This document shows positions 8,405 to 15,418 of a stretch of DNA of 64,000 bases, piece after piece (the stretch's first letter is position 1; every line of letters starts with the position of its first letter). A program made the position numbers and the translations under genes. The notes beneath the pieces are model-generated. The model saw nothing but the letters and a program-made list of their open reading frames with translations. It was not told the origin of the DNA and did no database searches. Origin of the DNA: an uncultured Rubrobacteraceae bacterium (lineage in GTDB: Bacteria > Actinomycetota > Rubrobacteria > Rubrobacterales > Rubrobacteraceae). The stretch is taken from assembly GCA_902806095.1 (NCBI GenBank), contig CADCVF010000070.1, positions 1 through 64,000 of the forward strand, given 5' to 3'.

Positions 8405-9261
8405 ATGGATGCTCGATCCGGGCTCACTGAGCCGGCGCTATCGTATTTGATCTGCGCGACGCCGCGCAGCGGGAGCACGCTGCTTTGCGCGGCGCTCGAT
8501 GACACGGGGGTAGCGGGCCACCCCGAGGAGCACTTCGAGGTCTTGCTCGAGACGGGACAGCCGAGGCAACCGCGCGACTACTTCCAGCGCTCCAACGACC
8601 CTGAGGTATGGGCGTTGCTCGACGATCCAGAGTTCCGAAAAGTCCTAGGCGAGTATGGTGGCAGGTACTCTGAGCATCCGGCGCGTAGGGATCCGTCGTG
8701 GAGCCCGCCCGACTTCGAGAAGCTGGTAGAAGGGGCGCGGCACAAGGGCACGACCGAGAACGGCGTGCTTTCGTCCGCCTAGCGCGCCGGACATCCGCAG
8801 CAGACATCCGTCCCTGCGAGGTGCCCGCCTTCGTTTTGCCCAACCTACGGCGCTTCCTCTGGATGCATCGTAGGGACACCACCCGCCAGGCCGTCTCACT
8901 GTGGAAGGCGCTCCAGACCCAGCAATGGCGCAAGGACTCTGATGAGGACATAAGCGGGCGGGGTCTGCGCTTCAGCTTTGCAGCGGTTGTCCACCTCAAG
9001 ATGCGCATCGACGAGCACAATGCCGCCTGGCAGGATTTCTTCGAGAGGTGCGGCGTGGAGCCCATGGAGGTGGTCTATGAGGAGCTCGTCGAGGATTATC
9101 CGAAGACCGTGTTGTGGCTTCTCGAAGGCATTGGGATCTCCACGCCGCAGAATTTTGCCGTCGCCGAGCCTAAAATGAGGCGGCAGGCTGACGAGCTCTC
9201 CGAGGAGTGGATCCGTCTGTACGACGAGCGCGCTGCCGCGAAAACCCTGCAGAAAGGATAA
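8405..9261 (+). pseudogene. Stf0-type sulfotransferase, frameshifted with internal loss
   Basis: The first segment (8405-8779) encodes the N-terminal half of an Stf0-family sulfotransferase (the family of mycobacterial trehalose 2-sulfotransferase): YLICATPRSGSTLL is the PAPS loop and TGVAGHPEEHFE follows. It stops after KGTTENGVLSSA. The remainder continues in the next frame to 9261 with PNLRRFLWMHRRDTTRQAV, SLWKALQTQQWR and the C-terminal helix region. Family members continue ENGVF with a GAK-x-MW block; here that block is absent and only about 20 residues separate ENGV from PNLRR, so a deletion as well as a frame change seems likely. The ATG follows GGGAGGAGG. It is probably inactive unless the assembly is wrong at about 8770-8800. 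Confidence 0.8.
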
Positions 9262-9264
9262 AGT

Positions 9265-10566
9265 TTGCCGGATCTTCCGAACATCCTCTACATCCACTCC
9301 CACGATACAGGGCGGTGGGTCAGGCCCTACGGCTACAGTGTCAGGACGCCCAATATCCAGCGGCTCGCCGAGGAGGGCGTGCTCTTCCGCAAGGCGTTCT
9401 GCGCCGCTCCGACGTGTTCCGGGAGCCGAGCGTGTTTGCTTACCGGCCAGTACGCCCACTCCAACGGGATGGTCGGCCTCGCCCACCGCGGGTTCTCGCT
9501 CAAGGATTACAGGCACCACATCGTGCACACCCTGCGAGATCTCGGATACTGGTCCGCGCTCATCGGCGAGCAGCACATCTCCAAGAAGCCCGACGTCATC
9601 GGCTACGACGAGGTCATCAAAATCAGTACCAGCCACACCGACGACGTCGTGCCGGTGACGCTCGACTTGCTAGAGCGCGCCAGCGACAGGCCCTTCTTCC
9701 TCTCCGTCGGGTTCTTCGAGACCCACCGCGAGTGGTTCCGTCCCAGCTCGCCGAAGAAGGCCAACTACGTCATTCCCCCGCCCAACTTGCCTGAGGCGCC
9801 CGAGACGCGCCTCGACATGGCCGCCTTCCAGGAGAGCGCACGATCGCTGGACCGGGGCATAGGAGCCGTTCTCGACGTCCTCGACGCCGAAGGGCTGGCA
9901 GACGACACGCTCGTCATCTGCACGACCGACCACGGCCTCGCCTTCCCAGGCGCGAAAGCCACCCTCTACGATAGGGGGCTTGGCGTCATGCTAATCCTGC
10001 GCGGGCCTGGCGGTTTCACCGGCGGCAAGGCGAGCGACGCCCTCGTCTCCCACATAGATCTCTTTCCGACGGTCTGTGATCTTGCCGGTATCGAGAGGCC
10101 CGAGTGGCTGCAGGGTGAGTCGCTCCTCCCGCTCGCGAACGGGGAGGCCGATGAGGTCAGGGACGCCATTTTCGCCGAGAAGACCTACCACGTCGCCTAC
10201 GAGCCCGAGCGGTGCGTCCGCACCCACCGCTGGAAGTACATCCGGCGCTTTGGAGACCGCACCAGGCCCGTACTCCCGAACACCGACGATGGCCCGAGCA
10301 AGGAACTGCTGCTCTCGTACGGGTGGGGCGATCGTACGATACCCTCCGAACAACTCTACGATATCGTCTTCGACCCGAACGAGGCACACAACCTCGCCGG
10401 AGATCCTGCCCACTCGGATACATTGGAGGAACTGCGCGGGAGGCTCGAGGCGTGGATGGTCGAGACGAAAGACCCGCTCCTCGACGGGGACGTGCCCGCG
10501 CCGGAAGGCGCCGAGCTCAACGACCCCGATGGGCTCTCCCCCAACGATCCCACGATCGTCGTGTGA
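9265..10566 (+). CDS. Cys-type sulfatase
   Basis: Type I sulfatase-family hydrolase, 433 aa, starting at TTG after GAAAGGATAAAG, 3 bp downstream of the Stf0 remnant. Unlike the two sulfatase-like genes before it, it has Cys at the formylglycine position: C51-S-G-S-R with ACLLTG following, preceded by TPNIQRLAEEGVLFRKAF. The usual signature is C-x-P/A-x-R, so Gly at the third place is unusual for formylglycine-generating enzyme recognition. The DHG motif is in CTTDHGLAFPG near residue 227. No signal peptide is seen, so an intracellular sulfate ester or sulfamate is the likely substrate. The HSNGM block resembles heparan N-sulfatase-like bacterial groups; exact substrate unknown. Confidence 0.88.
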   Translation: MPDLPNILYIHSHDTGRWVRPYGYSVRTPNIQRLAEEGVLFRKAFCAAPTCSGSRACLLTGQYAHSNGMVGLAHRGFSLKDYRHHIVHTLRDLGYWSALIGEQHISKKPDVIGYDEVIKISTSHTDDVVPVTLDLLERASDRPFFLSVGFFETHREWFRPSSPKKANYVIPPPNLPEAPETRLDMAAFQESARSLDRGIGAVLDVLDAEGLADDTLVICTTDHGLAFPGAKATLYDRGLGVMLILRGPGGFTGGKASDALVSHIDLFPTVCDLAGIERPEWLQGESLLPLANGEADEVRDAIFAEKTYHVAYEPERCVRTHRWKYIRRFGDRTRPVLPNTDDGPSKELLLSYGWGDRTIPSEQLYDIVFDPNEAHNLAGDPAHSDTLEELRGRLEAWMVETKDPLLDGDVPAPEGAELNDPDGLSPNDPTIVV

Positions 10567-10630
10567 GCAGGACTGAGAAGGAAATGTAAACTACGGCCTG
10601 AGACAGTCGAAGCGTCGAAAGGAAGCAAAC

Positions 10631-11206
10631 ATGAACGAAGAACGCGGATTCACATTGTGGTTCACCGGTCTATCAGGGTCCGGCAAGACGACCATATCCG
10701 AGATCGTCGAGCACGAACTTCGCGAGAGGGAGCGGTCCGTGGAGGTCCTCGACGGGGACATAGTGAGGACCAACCTATCCAAAGGCCTTACCTTCTCGAG
10801 GGATGACCGCAACATAAACGTCTTGAGGATCGGCTTTGTGGCGAACCTCCTGACCCGCAACGGGGTTGGTGTGATCGTCAGCGCCATCTCCCCATACAAA
10901 GAGGCGCGGGACCAGGTGCGGCGCAGGATCGTAGACTTCGTCGAGGTCTTCGTGGATGCTCCATTGGAGGTTTGCGCAGAGAGGGACGTCAAGGGCCTCT
11001 ACAAGAAGGCCTTCGCCGGGGAGATAGATCAGTTCACAGGCGTCTCCGATCCTTACGAGCCGCCGAACGCCCCCGACCTCGTCCTCAAGACGGACGAGGA
11101 GTCGCCGGAAGAGAGTGCCCGCAAGGTCATAGAGAAGCTCGAGTTCTTCGGGTACCTCTGGCCTCGGGAGGCGCAGGAGACGGAGTACAACTGGAGCTCC
11201 CGCTGA
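10631..11206 (+). CDS. cysC: Adenylylsulfate (APS) kinase
   Basis: APS kinase, 191 aa, phosphorylating APS to PAPS with ATP. The P-loop GLSGSGKTT is at residues 13-21, the substrate region VLDGDIVRTNLSKGLTFSRDDR follows at about 38-59, and FVDAPLEVCAERDVKGLYKKA and FTGVSDPYEPP (lid and APS contacts) are intact. The ATG follows GAAAGGAAGC. With the ATP sulfurylase domain at 5880 it forms the whole PAPS route within 5 kb. No cysH, cysI or sulfite reductase is visible in the window, which favours PAPS use for sulfation. A perfect 16-bp hairpin follows the stop. Confidence 0.95.
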   Translation: MNEERGFTLWFTGLSGSGKTTISEIVEHELRERERSVEVLDGDIVRTNLSKGLTFSRDDRNINVLRIGFVANLLTRNGVGVIVSAISPYKEARDQVRRRIVDFVEVFVDAPLEVCAERDVKGLYKKAFAGEIDQFTGVSDPYEPPNAPDLVLKTDEESPEESARKVIEKLEFFGYLWPREAQETEYNWSSR

Positions 11207-11208
11207 TA

Positions 11209-11244
11209 GCGGCATCGGGAAGGCTTGGGCCTTCCCGATGCCGC
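11209..11244. terminator. Perfect 16-bp hairpin after cysC
   Basis: GCGGCATCGGGAAGGC, loop TTGG, then the exact reverse complement. It starts 3 bp after the cysC stop. No T-run follows; instead the CTGAAATGCTGAC-type repeat begins. Similar hairpin-plus-repeat pairs occur at 49277 and about 62490. Confidence 0.7.
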
Positions 11245-11247
11245 GCT

Positions 11248-11301
11248 GGTCAGCATTTCAGCACGCTCAGGCTTCGCCCTCGCTTATCAGCATTTCAGCT
11301 C
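11248..11301. repeat. Intergenic CTGAAATGCTGAC-type repeat cluster
   Basis: GGTCAGCATTTCAGCACGC, then CTCAGGCTTCGCCCTCGC, then TTATCAGCATTTCAGC. Immediately follows the cysC hairpin. Confidence 0.75.
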
Positions 11302-11355
11302 TTTGGGAACGCAGGACGCTTCTTGTTAATAGCGCTGTGAGAGGGTAGTCTCGGC

Positions 11356-12102
11356 GTGGGATCTCTCCGGAACAGGGTCGCTGTGGTAACCGGGGCTTCG
11401 AGCGGCATCGGTGCTGCTGTGGCCGGGGCGCTGAGCGCTGGGGGGGCGCACGTGGCGCTTGCGGCCCGGCGCGAGGACGCGCTTCTCGAGGTCCAGTCCG
11501 GTCTCGAAAGCCGCGAAGGCAAGGGGAGCATCGTCGCCCCGACCGACGTTACGGACCGGGATCAGGTCCGTTCGCTCGTGTCGCGCGCCGAGGAGGAGCT
11601 CGGGCCCGTGGAGATCCTCGTCAACTGCGCCGGTGTCATGTACTACACCCTGATGAAGAATCGACGCGAGCAGGAGTGGGAGCGGACCGTCGAGGTCAAT
11701 TGCAAGGGCGCGCTCAACTGCGTGGGTGCTGTGCTGCCAGGGATGCTCGAGAGAGGACAGGGGCACATCGTCACTATCTCCTCGGACGCGGGACGGAAAA
11801 TCTTTCCCGGCCTGGCGGTATATTCGGCGAGCAAGTCCTTTGTGGAGGCGCTCTCTCAGGGACTGCGGCTCGAGACCGCGGGTAAGGGGGTGAAGGTGAC
11901 GACCATTCAGCCCGGGAACGTGGCGACGGATCTCATCTCGATGAGCGGGGACGAGGAGGCGCTGGAGGAGTACGGACAGCCAGGTGGGGCCCGCGTGCTC
12001 GATCCTGAGGATGTGGCCGCGTCAGTAGTGCACGCGCTCGCGCAACCAGAGCACGTCGCCGTAAACGAGATCCTGATCGAGCCCCGCGACGAGCCGGTCT
12101 GA
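11356..12102 (+). CDS. SDR family oxidoreductase
   Basis: Classical short-chain dehydrogenase/reductase, 248 aa, NAD(P)-dependent. The Rossmann motif TGASSGIG is at residues 12-19, NCAG near residue 90, the catalytic Ser in TISSDAG near 141 and YSASK (Tyr and Lys) near 155. The QPGNVATDL segment after the active site is typical. The start is a GTG preceded by GAGAGGGTAG. An Arg-rich stretch after the cofactor loop (AARREDAL) suggests NADPH preference. It follows the sulfur island but nothing in the sequence ties it to sulfation; the substrate is unknown. Confidence 0.9.
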   Translation: MGSLRNRVAVVTGASSGIGAAVAGALSAGGAHVALAARREDALLEVQSGLESREGKGSIVAPTDVTDRDQVRSLVSRAEEELGPVEILVNCAGVMYYTLMKNRREQEWERTVEVNCKGALNCVGAVLPGMLERGQGHIVTISSDAGRKIFPGLAVYSASKSFVEALSQGLRLETAGKGVKVTTIQPGNVATDLISMSGDEEALEEYGQPGGARVLDPEDVAASVVHALAQPEHVAVNEILIEPRDEPV

Positions 12103-12179
12103 AAGCGGTGTGTACCACCTTGATAGTTCGGCTAGTCAGAATAGCGTTGTAAGTAACGCTCCTACGAAAGGACGGCAAG

Positions 12180-12641
12180 TTGAAAATCTTCCCTACGCAC
12201 ATCCTACTGGCCACCGACGGTTCTCCGCACGCGCATCAGGCAGCTGAGGTAGCGGTAGATCTCGCCCAGAGCACGGGCTCGCGACTGCACGTCGTCGCGG
12301 TCGGGCGCACCTTCCCCGCCGCCGTCTACTACGAATACGCCGAGGCTCGGCGCGAAGATCTCAGGAGGGAGGCCCAGCAGGTGCTCGACGAACAAGTCAG
12401 GAAGATCGAGGAGGCGGGCGGCACCGTCGCGGTCGCCCACTTGAAGATGGACGAAGGGAGGGAGGAGGCGATAGTACACCTTGCCGAGGATATCGACGCC
12501 GGCATGATAGTGATCGGCAGCCGCGGGTTCGGCGGGATGAGACGCGCGCTCATGGGTAACGTCGCCGACTCGGTGGTCAGGCACGCCCACTGCCCGGTCC
12601 TGGTCGTGCGCCCGACCGGGGGTACCAGCCGGCCATTCTAG
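12180..12641 (+). CDS. Universal stress protein (UspA family)
   Basis: Single-domain universal stress protein, 153 aa, cytoplasmic. The nucleotide-binding signature is intact: HILLATDGSPHA at the N-terminus and GSRGFGGMRRALMGNVADSVV near residues 118-138, followed by HCPVLVVRP, so ATP binding is expected. The TTG start follows GAAAGGACGGCAAG. The upstream 70 bp includes TGTACCACCTTGATAGTTC, which also appears in similar form beside the IS element at about 35978. Such proteins respond to starvation, oxidative or other stress; the specific role is not visible. Confidence 0.92.
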   Translation: MKIFPTHILLATDGSPHAHQAAEVAVDLAQSTGSRLHVVAVGRTFPAAVYYEYAEARREDLRREAQQVLDEQVRKIEEAGGTVAVAHLKMDEGREEAIVHLAEDIDAGMIVIGSRGFGGMRRALMGNVADSVVRHAHCPVLVVRPTGGTSRPF

Positions 12642-12726
12642 CTTGTCAGCACGCTCAGGCTTCGCCTTCGCTGGTCAGCATTTCAGCACGCCGCCAGGCT
12701 TCGCCAGGCGGCTTGTCAGCTTGCTG
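12641..12726. repeat. Intergenic CTGAAATGCTGAC-type repeat cluster
   Basis: CTTGTCAGCACGCTCAGGCTTCGCC, TGGTCAGCATTTCAGCACGCC, then the near-perfect hairpin GCCGCCAGGC-TTC-GCCAGGCGGC and CTTGTCAGC. It lies between two converging genes, where a bidirectional terminator role would fit. Confidence 0.75.
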
Positions 12727-12818
12727 TTTTCGCTCGTGGCCAAACGTGCGATCGGCAAGATTTTGCCACCTCCACGAGTTAGCCTAAACCCTGCTGACGG
12801 TTGATGACTGTAGCCGTT

Positions 12819-14144
12819 TCAAAGGAGCGTCCATATCATTCCCACGACGGCGCCGACAGGGACCATGAGGTAGATCGGGACCCTGAACCTTTGCAGCACG
12901 ACGAACGATGCGATAGCCACGATCAAGGCGAAGACGTCGAGCCCTTCCAGGGAGACGCCCTCGGGGAACAGGACCTGCGTGGCGAAGAACACCGCGAGAT
13001 TGGCGATCACGCCGACGACCGCGGCCGTAACCCCAACGAGGACAGCCCTGATCCTCCGGTTGTTGGCCAGGAGCTCTATGTAAGGGGCGAGCAGGAAGAT
13101 AAACAGGAAGCATGGCAGGAACGTGGCGTAGGTAGTGATCAAAGCCCCCAGCGTCCCGTAGAGCAAGGGGGCGAAGGGGCCAGGGTCGTTGTACGCGCCG
13201 ATAAACCCGACGTACTCGGTGACCATAATCAACGGTCCCGGGGTTGACTCGGCGAGGCCGAGTCCCTGCACCATCTGGTCCGCCGTCAGCCACCCGTACT
13301 GGCTCACGGCCACGTCGGAGATGTAGCTCAAGACAGCGTACGCGCCGCCGAAGGTGACAAAGGCGGCCCCCGTGAAGAACAGCGCCTGGTCGACGAGCAC
13401 GTCGTTCCCGCCGCGCCACAGGTAAAGGGCGCCCACAGGGACCGCCCAGAGTACCAGGAACGTCCCAAGGAGCCTCAGGTTACGCAACATCGAGGGCCGC
13501 CCGTTGGATTCTACCCGGTCTACCGCGGACTCTTCCTCCTGCGAGGAGCCATGCCCGCCACTTTCGAAGGCTTCAGGCACCGCGCGACTCAGGAGAAGCC
13601 CACCGAGGGCGGCGGCCAGCACGACGAGCGGGAAGGGTACCGACAAGAAATAGAGGGCGACGAACGCCCCGACCGAGAAGCCAATGAGCAGGTAGTGGTT
13701 GAGGGCGCGTCGGGCGATCCGCATGACAGCTTCGATGACAATGGCTATCACCACCGGCTGTATCCCGTACAGGAGCCCCGTGATCGCAGGCACATCCGAG
13801 TGGGCTACGGCCAGGTACGAGAGGAACCACAACACGAAGATGGAGGGGATCACGAAGAAGGAACCGGCAATGATCCCCCCCACCGTCCCGTGCAACCTCC
13901 ACCCGATGTAGGTCGCGACCTGCTGGGCCTCAGGACCAGGCAACAGCATGCAGAAGTTGAGCGTCCTCAAGTACTGGCCCTCTGAGACCCACCGTTTCCT
14001 CTCCACCAACTCCCTGTGCATGATCGCGATCTGGCCAGCAGGCCCCCCGAAGTTGATAAAACCAAGCTTCACCCAGAACCAGAAGGCCTCCCAGAACCCG
14101 ACCGGCTTGACCTCAGTTACCTCTATCGCCCGCTCTCTATCCAC
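12819..14144 (-). CDS. chrA: Chromate transporter, ChrA family
   Basis: CHR-family membrane transporter, 441 aa, with the duplicated long-chain architecture: two homologous halves each of about 180 aa. Half one opens with FWVKLGFINFGGPAGQIAIMHRELV and LPGPEAQQVATYIGW; half two carries FFTGAAFVTFGGAYAVLSYI and ESTPGPLIMVTEYVGF. These FGGP and PGP motifs define the family, which exports chromate with sulfate-like selectivity. About ten hydrophobic segments are visible and the two halves are joined by a charged loop (about 195-225). The start is GTG with TAAGTGGAG upstream. It neighbours an Rrf2-type regulator on the same strand. Chromate is a sulfate analogue, so the position beside the sulfur island may be meaningful. 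Confidence 0.92.
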   Translation of the reverse strand: MDRERAIEVTEVKPVGFWEAFWFWVKLGFINFGGPAGQIAIMHRELVERKRWVSEGQYLRTLNFCMLLPGPEAQQVATYIGWRLHGTVGGIIAGSFFVIPSIFVLWFLSYLAVAHSDVPAITGLLYGIQPVVIAIVIEAVMRIARRALNHYLLIGFSVGAFVALYFLSVPFPLVVLAAALGGLLLSRAVPEAFESGGHGSSQEEESAVDRVESNGRPSMLRNLRLLGTFLVLWAVPVGALYLWRGGNDVLVDQALFFTGAAFVTFGGAYAVLSYISDVAVSQYGWLTADQMVQGLGLAESTPGPLIMVTEYVGFIGAYNDPGPFAPLLYGTLGALITTYATFLPCFLFIFLLAPYIELLANNRRIRAVLVGVTAAVVGVIANLAVFFATQVLFPEGVSLEGLDVFALIVAIASFVVLQRFRVPIYLMVPVGAVVGMIWTLL

Positions 14145-14221
14145 ATTATCTCCACTTACCAGGTGAACAATAGCGCGAGCCTAACCACGACTACCCCGAA
14201 AGTCAAGAATCAGGCAACAGA

Positions 14222-14312
14222 GCTGGAGTGCTGAAGTGCTGACAAGCGAAGGCGAAGCCTGAGCGTGCTGCCTTGCTCACAAGCGCCCGGCAGGGCGCGT
14301 GCTAACAAGCTA
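14222..14312. repeat. Intergenic CTGAAATGCTGAC-type repeat cluster
   Basis: GCTGGAGTGCTGAAGTGCTGACAAGCGAAGGCGAAGCCTGAGCGTGCTG, then a small hairpin GCGCCCGGCAGGGCGC and GTGCTAACAAGCTAATG. It lies between the Rrf2 gene and chrA and touches the Rrf2 stop. Confidence 0.75.
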
Positions 14313-14774
14313 ATGATGCACCCAGGCTTCGGGGTCGCGGGTGAGTGCTGTGATCGAGGATGGGAGCTTTCCATCGACGATGTCGGCGAGGGTTACGGAT
14401 TCCAGGACGGCGCGCAGGTTCGCGCGGACGGCGATCCAGACCTCCTGCAGGTGCTCGGCTGCGCCCTGGTATTCGACAGCCTCAGGCCACTCGCCCCTGA
14501 CGTTTGCGAGTGGTCCTTCGACGGCGCGGATGATTGCGGCGAGCGAGATCTCCTCAGCCGGCAGCGCGAGCCAGTAACCGCCCGAGGCGCCCCGGCGGGT
14601 ACGGACTAACCCTGAGCGTTTCAGATCGTGCAGTATGTTCTCCATGAACTTCTTCGGGATGCCCTGGGTCTCAGAGATCCAATCCCCCTTTATCGGGCCA
14701 GCATCCTCGGTCGCGGCCAGGGCCAGCTCGGAGGCCGCCCTGAGCGCGTAGTCGGTCTTGGCCGAAACCTGCAA
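14310..14774 (-). CDS. Rrf2 family transcriptional regulator, Cys-free
   Basis: Rrf2-family winged-helix repressor, 154 aa. The N-terminus QVSAKTDYALRAASELA, the recognition-helix region IPKKFMENILHDLKRSGLVRTRRGASGGYWLA and the SLAAIIRAVEGPL segment are all family hallmarks. The three Cys that bind the Fe-S cluster in IscR and NsrR are missing (no Cys at all), so it resembles CymR-type members that control sulfur metabolism via a partner protein rather than a cluster. The start is a TTG after GGGAGTGTGAGG. It is the obvious candidate to read the TAGACA repeats in the sulfur island; that link is inference. Confidence 0.92.
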   Translation of the reverse strand: MQVSAKTDYALRAASELALAATEDAGPIKGDWISETQGIPKKFMENILHDLKRSGLVRTRRGASGGYWLALPAEEISLAAIIRAVEGPLANVRGEWPEAVEYQGAAEHLQEVWIAVRANLRAVLESVTLADIVDGKLPSSITALTRDPEAWVHH

Positions 14775-14812
14775 GCTACCTCACACTCCCTGGAAGGCAA
14801 TACTCAATGGCC

Positions 14813-14935
14813 TTATCCTTCATCGTCGCTCTTTCCCTCGCTCCGGTTTGGCACGTAGACGAACCAGTAAGACCCTATCAATAAACCCAGGAAGAACACC
14901 AGCGCCCCGGCGAACTGAAGGTACTCCGTAGCCAT
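14813..14935 (-). CDS. Single-span small membrane protein
   Basis: A 40-aa frame beginning MATEYLQFAGALVFFLGLL with one hydrophobic helix (about residues 6-28) and a charged C-terminal tail (NRSEGKSDDEG). An excellent ribosome site, AAAGAGGAGGTTGG, sits just upstream, and codon use matches the surroundings. It ends 39 bp before the Rrf2 start on the same strand, so the two are probably co-transcribed. I do not recognise a family; small single-helix proteins of this size often are accessory subunits of membrane complexes. Confidence 0.6.
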   Translation of the reverse strand: MATEYLQFAGALVFFLGLLIGSYWFVYVPNRSEGKSDDEG

Positions 14936-15043
14936 CCAACCTCCTCTTTGTTCCGCAACCTTCACACCCCCGCGACACAATTCTACGATAGCATTGCCGG
15001 CTTCGCCGCCCGGCCTGGATCCAGGCTCCTGTCGCCTCCCGCG

Positions 15044-15097
15044 GAGGAACCCAGACTCATCCTGTGGAGGAACCCAGACTCATCCTGTGGAGGAACC
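15044..15097. repeat. 23-bp tandem repeat
   Basis: GAGGAACCCAGACTCATCCTGTG occurs twice in exact tandem (15044-15066, 15067-15089), followed by a third partial copy GAGGAACC (15090-15097). It lies at the 3' side of the small hypothetical gene at 15103, outside coding sequence. Confidence 0.85.
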
Positions 15098-15102
15098 TAT
15101 TA

Positions 15103-15312
15103 TCATTCCCTGGCGGGTCCTCTCGCCGGCCGCGCCAGGTACTGGACGTAGCCGCGCGGGTTGCGTTCTGCCTCGTCGCACATCTTTCTGGCCGACCACT
15201 CCGCCTGCTCCAGCGTCGGGTAGCGTGCCACCACTATCTTCCCGAAGAGCGTCACCGCCACCACCTCGAAGCGTTCCTCTTCCACCCGGCTCCAGTCTTG
15301 ACCCCCTTTCAT
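15103..15312 (-). CDS. Hypothetical protein
   Basis: A 69-aa soluble, charged frame starting MKGGQDWSRVEEERFEVVAV. An upstream in-frame TTG would add ten residues, but the ATG at 15312 has the better position. It has a predicted beta-rich first half (FEVVAVTLFGKIVVARY) and a helical second half (LEQAEWSARKMCDEAERN). Codon use agrees with real genes here. No family is recognised. It is divergent from the acyl-CoA ligase and lies beside a 23-bp tandem repeat. Confidence 0.5.
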   Translation of the reverse strand: MKGGQDWSRVEEERFEVVAVTLFGKIVVARYPTLEQAEWSARKMCDEAERNPRGYVQYLARPARGPARE

Positions 15313-15418
15313 TCTGCCTGCTAAGATCGCCTTGAGCAACACTTTCTGGGAGAGGGAGTACAGATGCTCGGGGCCGTATCCGTGACGGGACCTGCACCCT
15401 ACCTATAGAGGAGACGAT

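Noticed and set aside
8405-9261. Programmed frameshifting in the Stf0 gene
   Set aside because: No slippery run is present at the break and a conserved block is missing, so decay is more likely.
15044-15097. A CRISPR array from the 23-bp repeat
   Set aside because: The copies are in direct tandem without spacers, and no cas genes are nearby.
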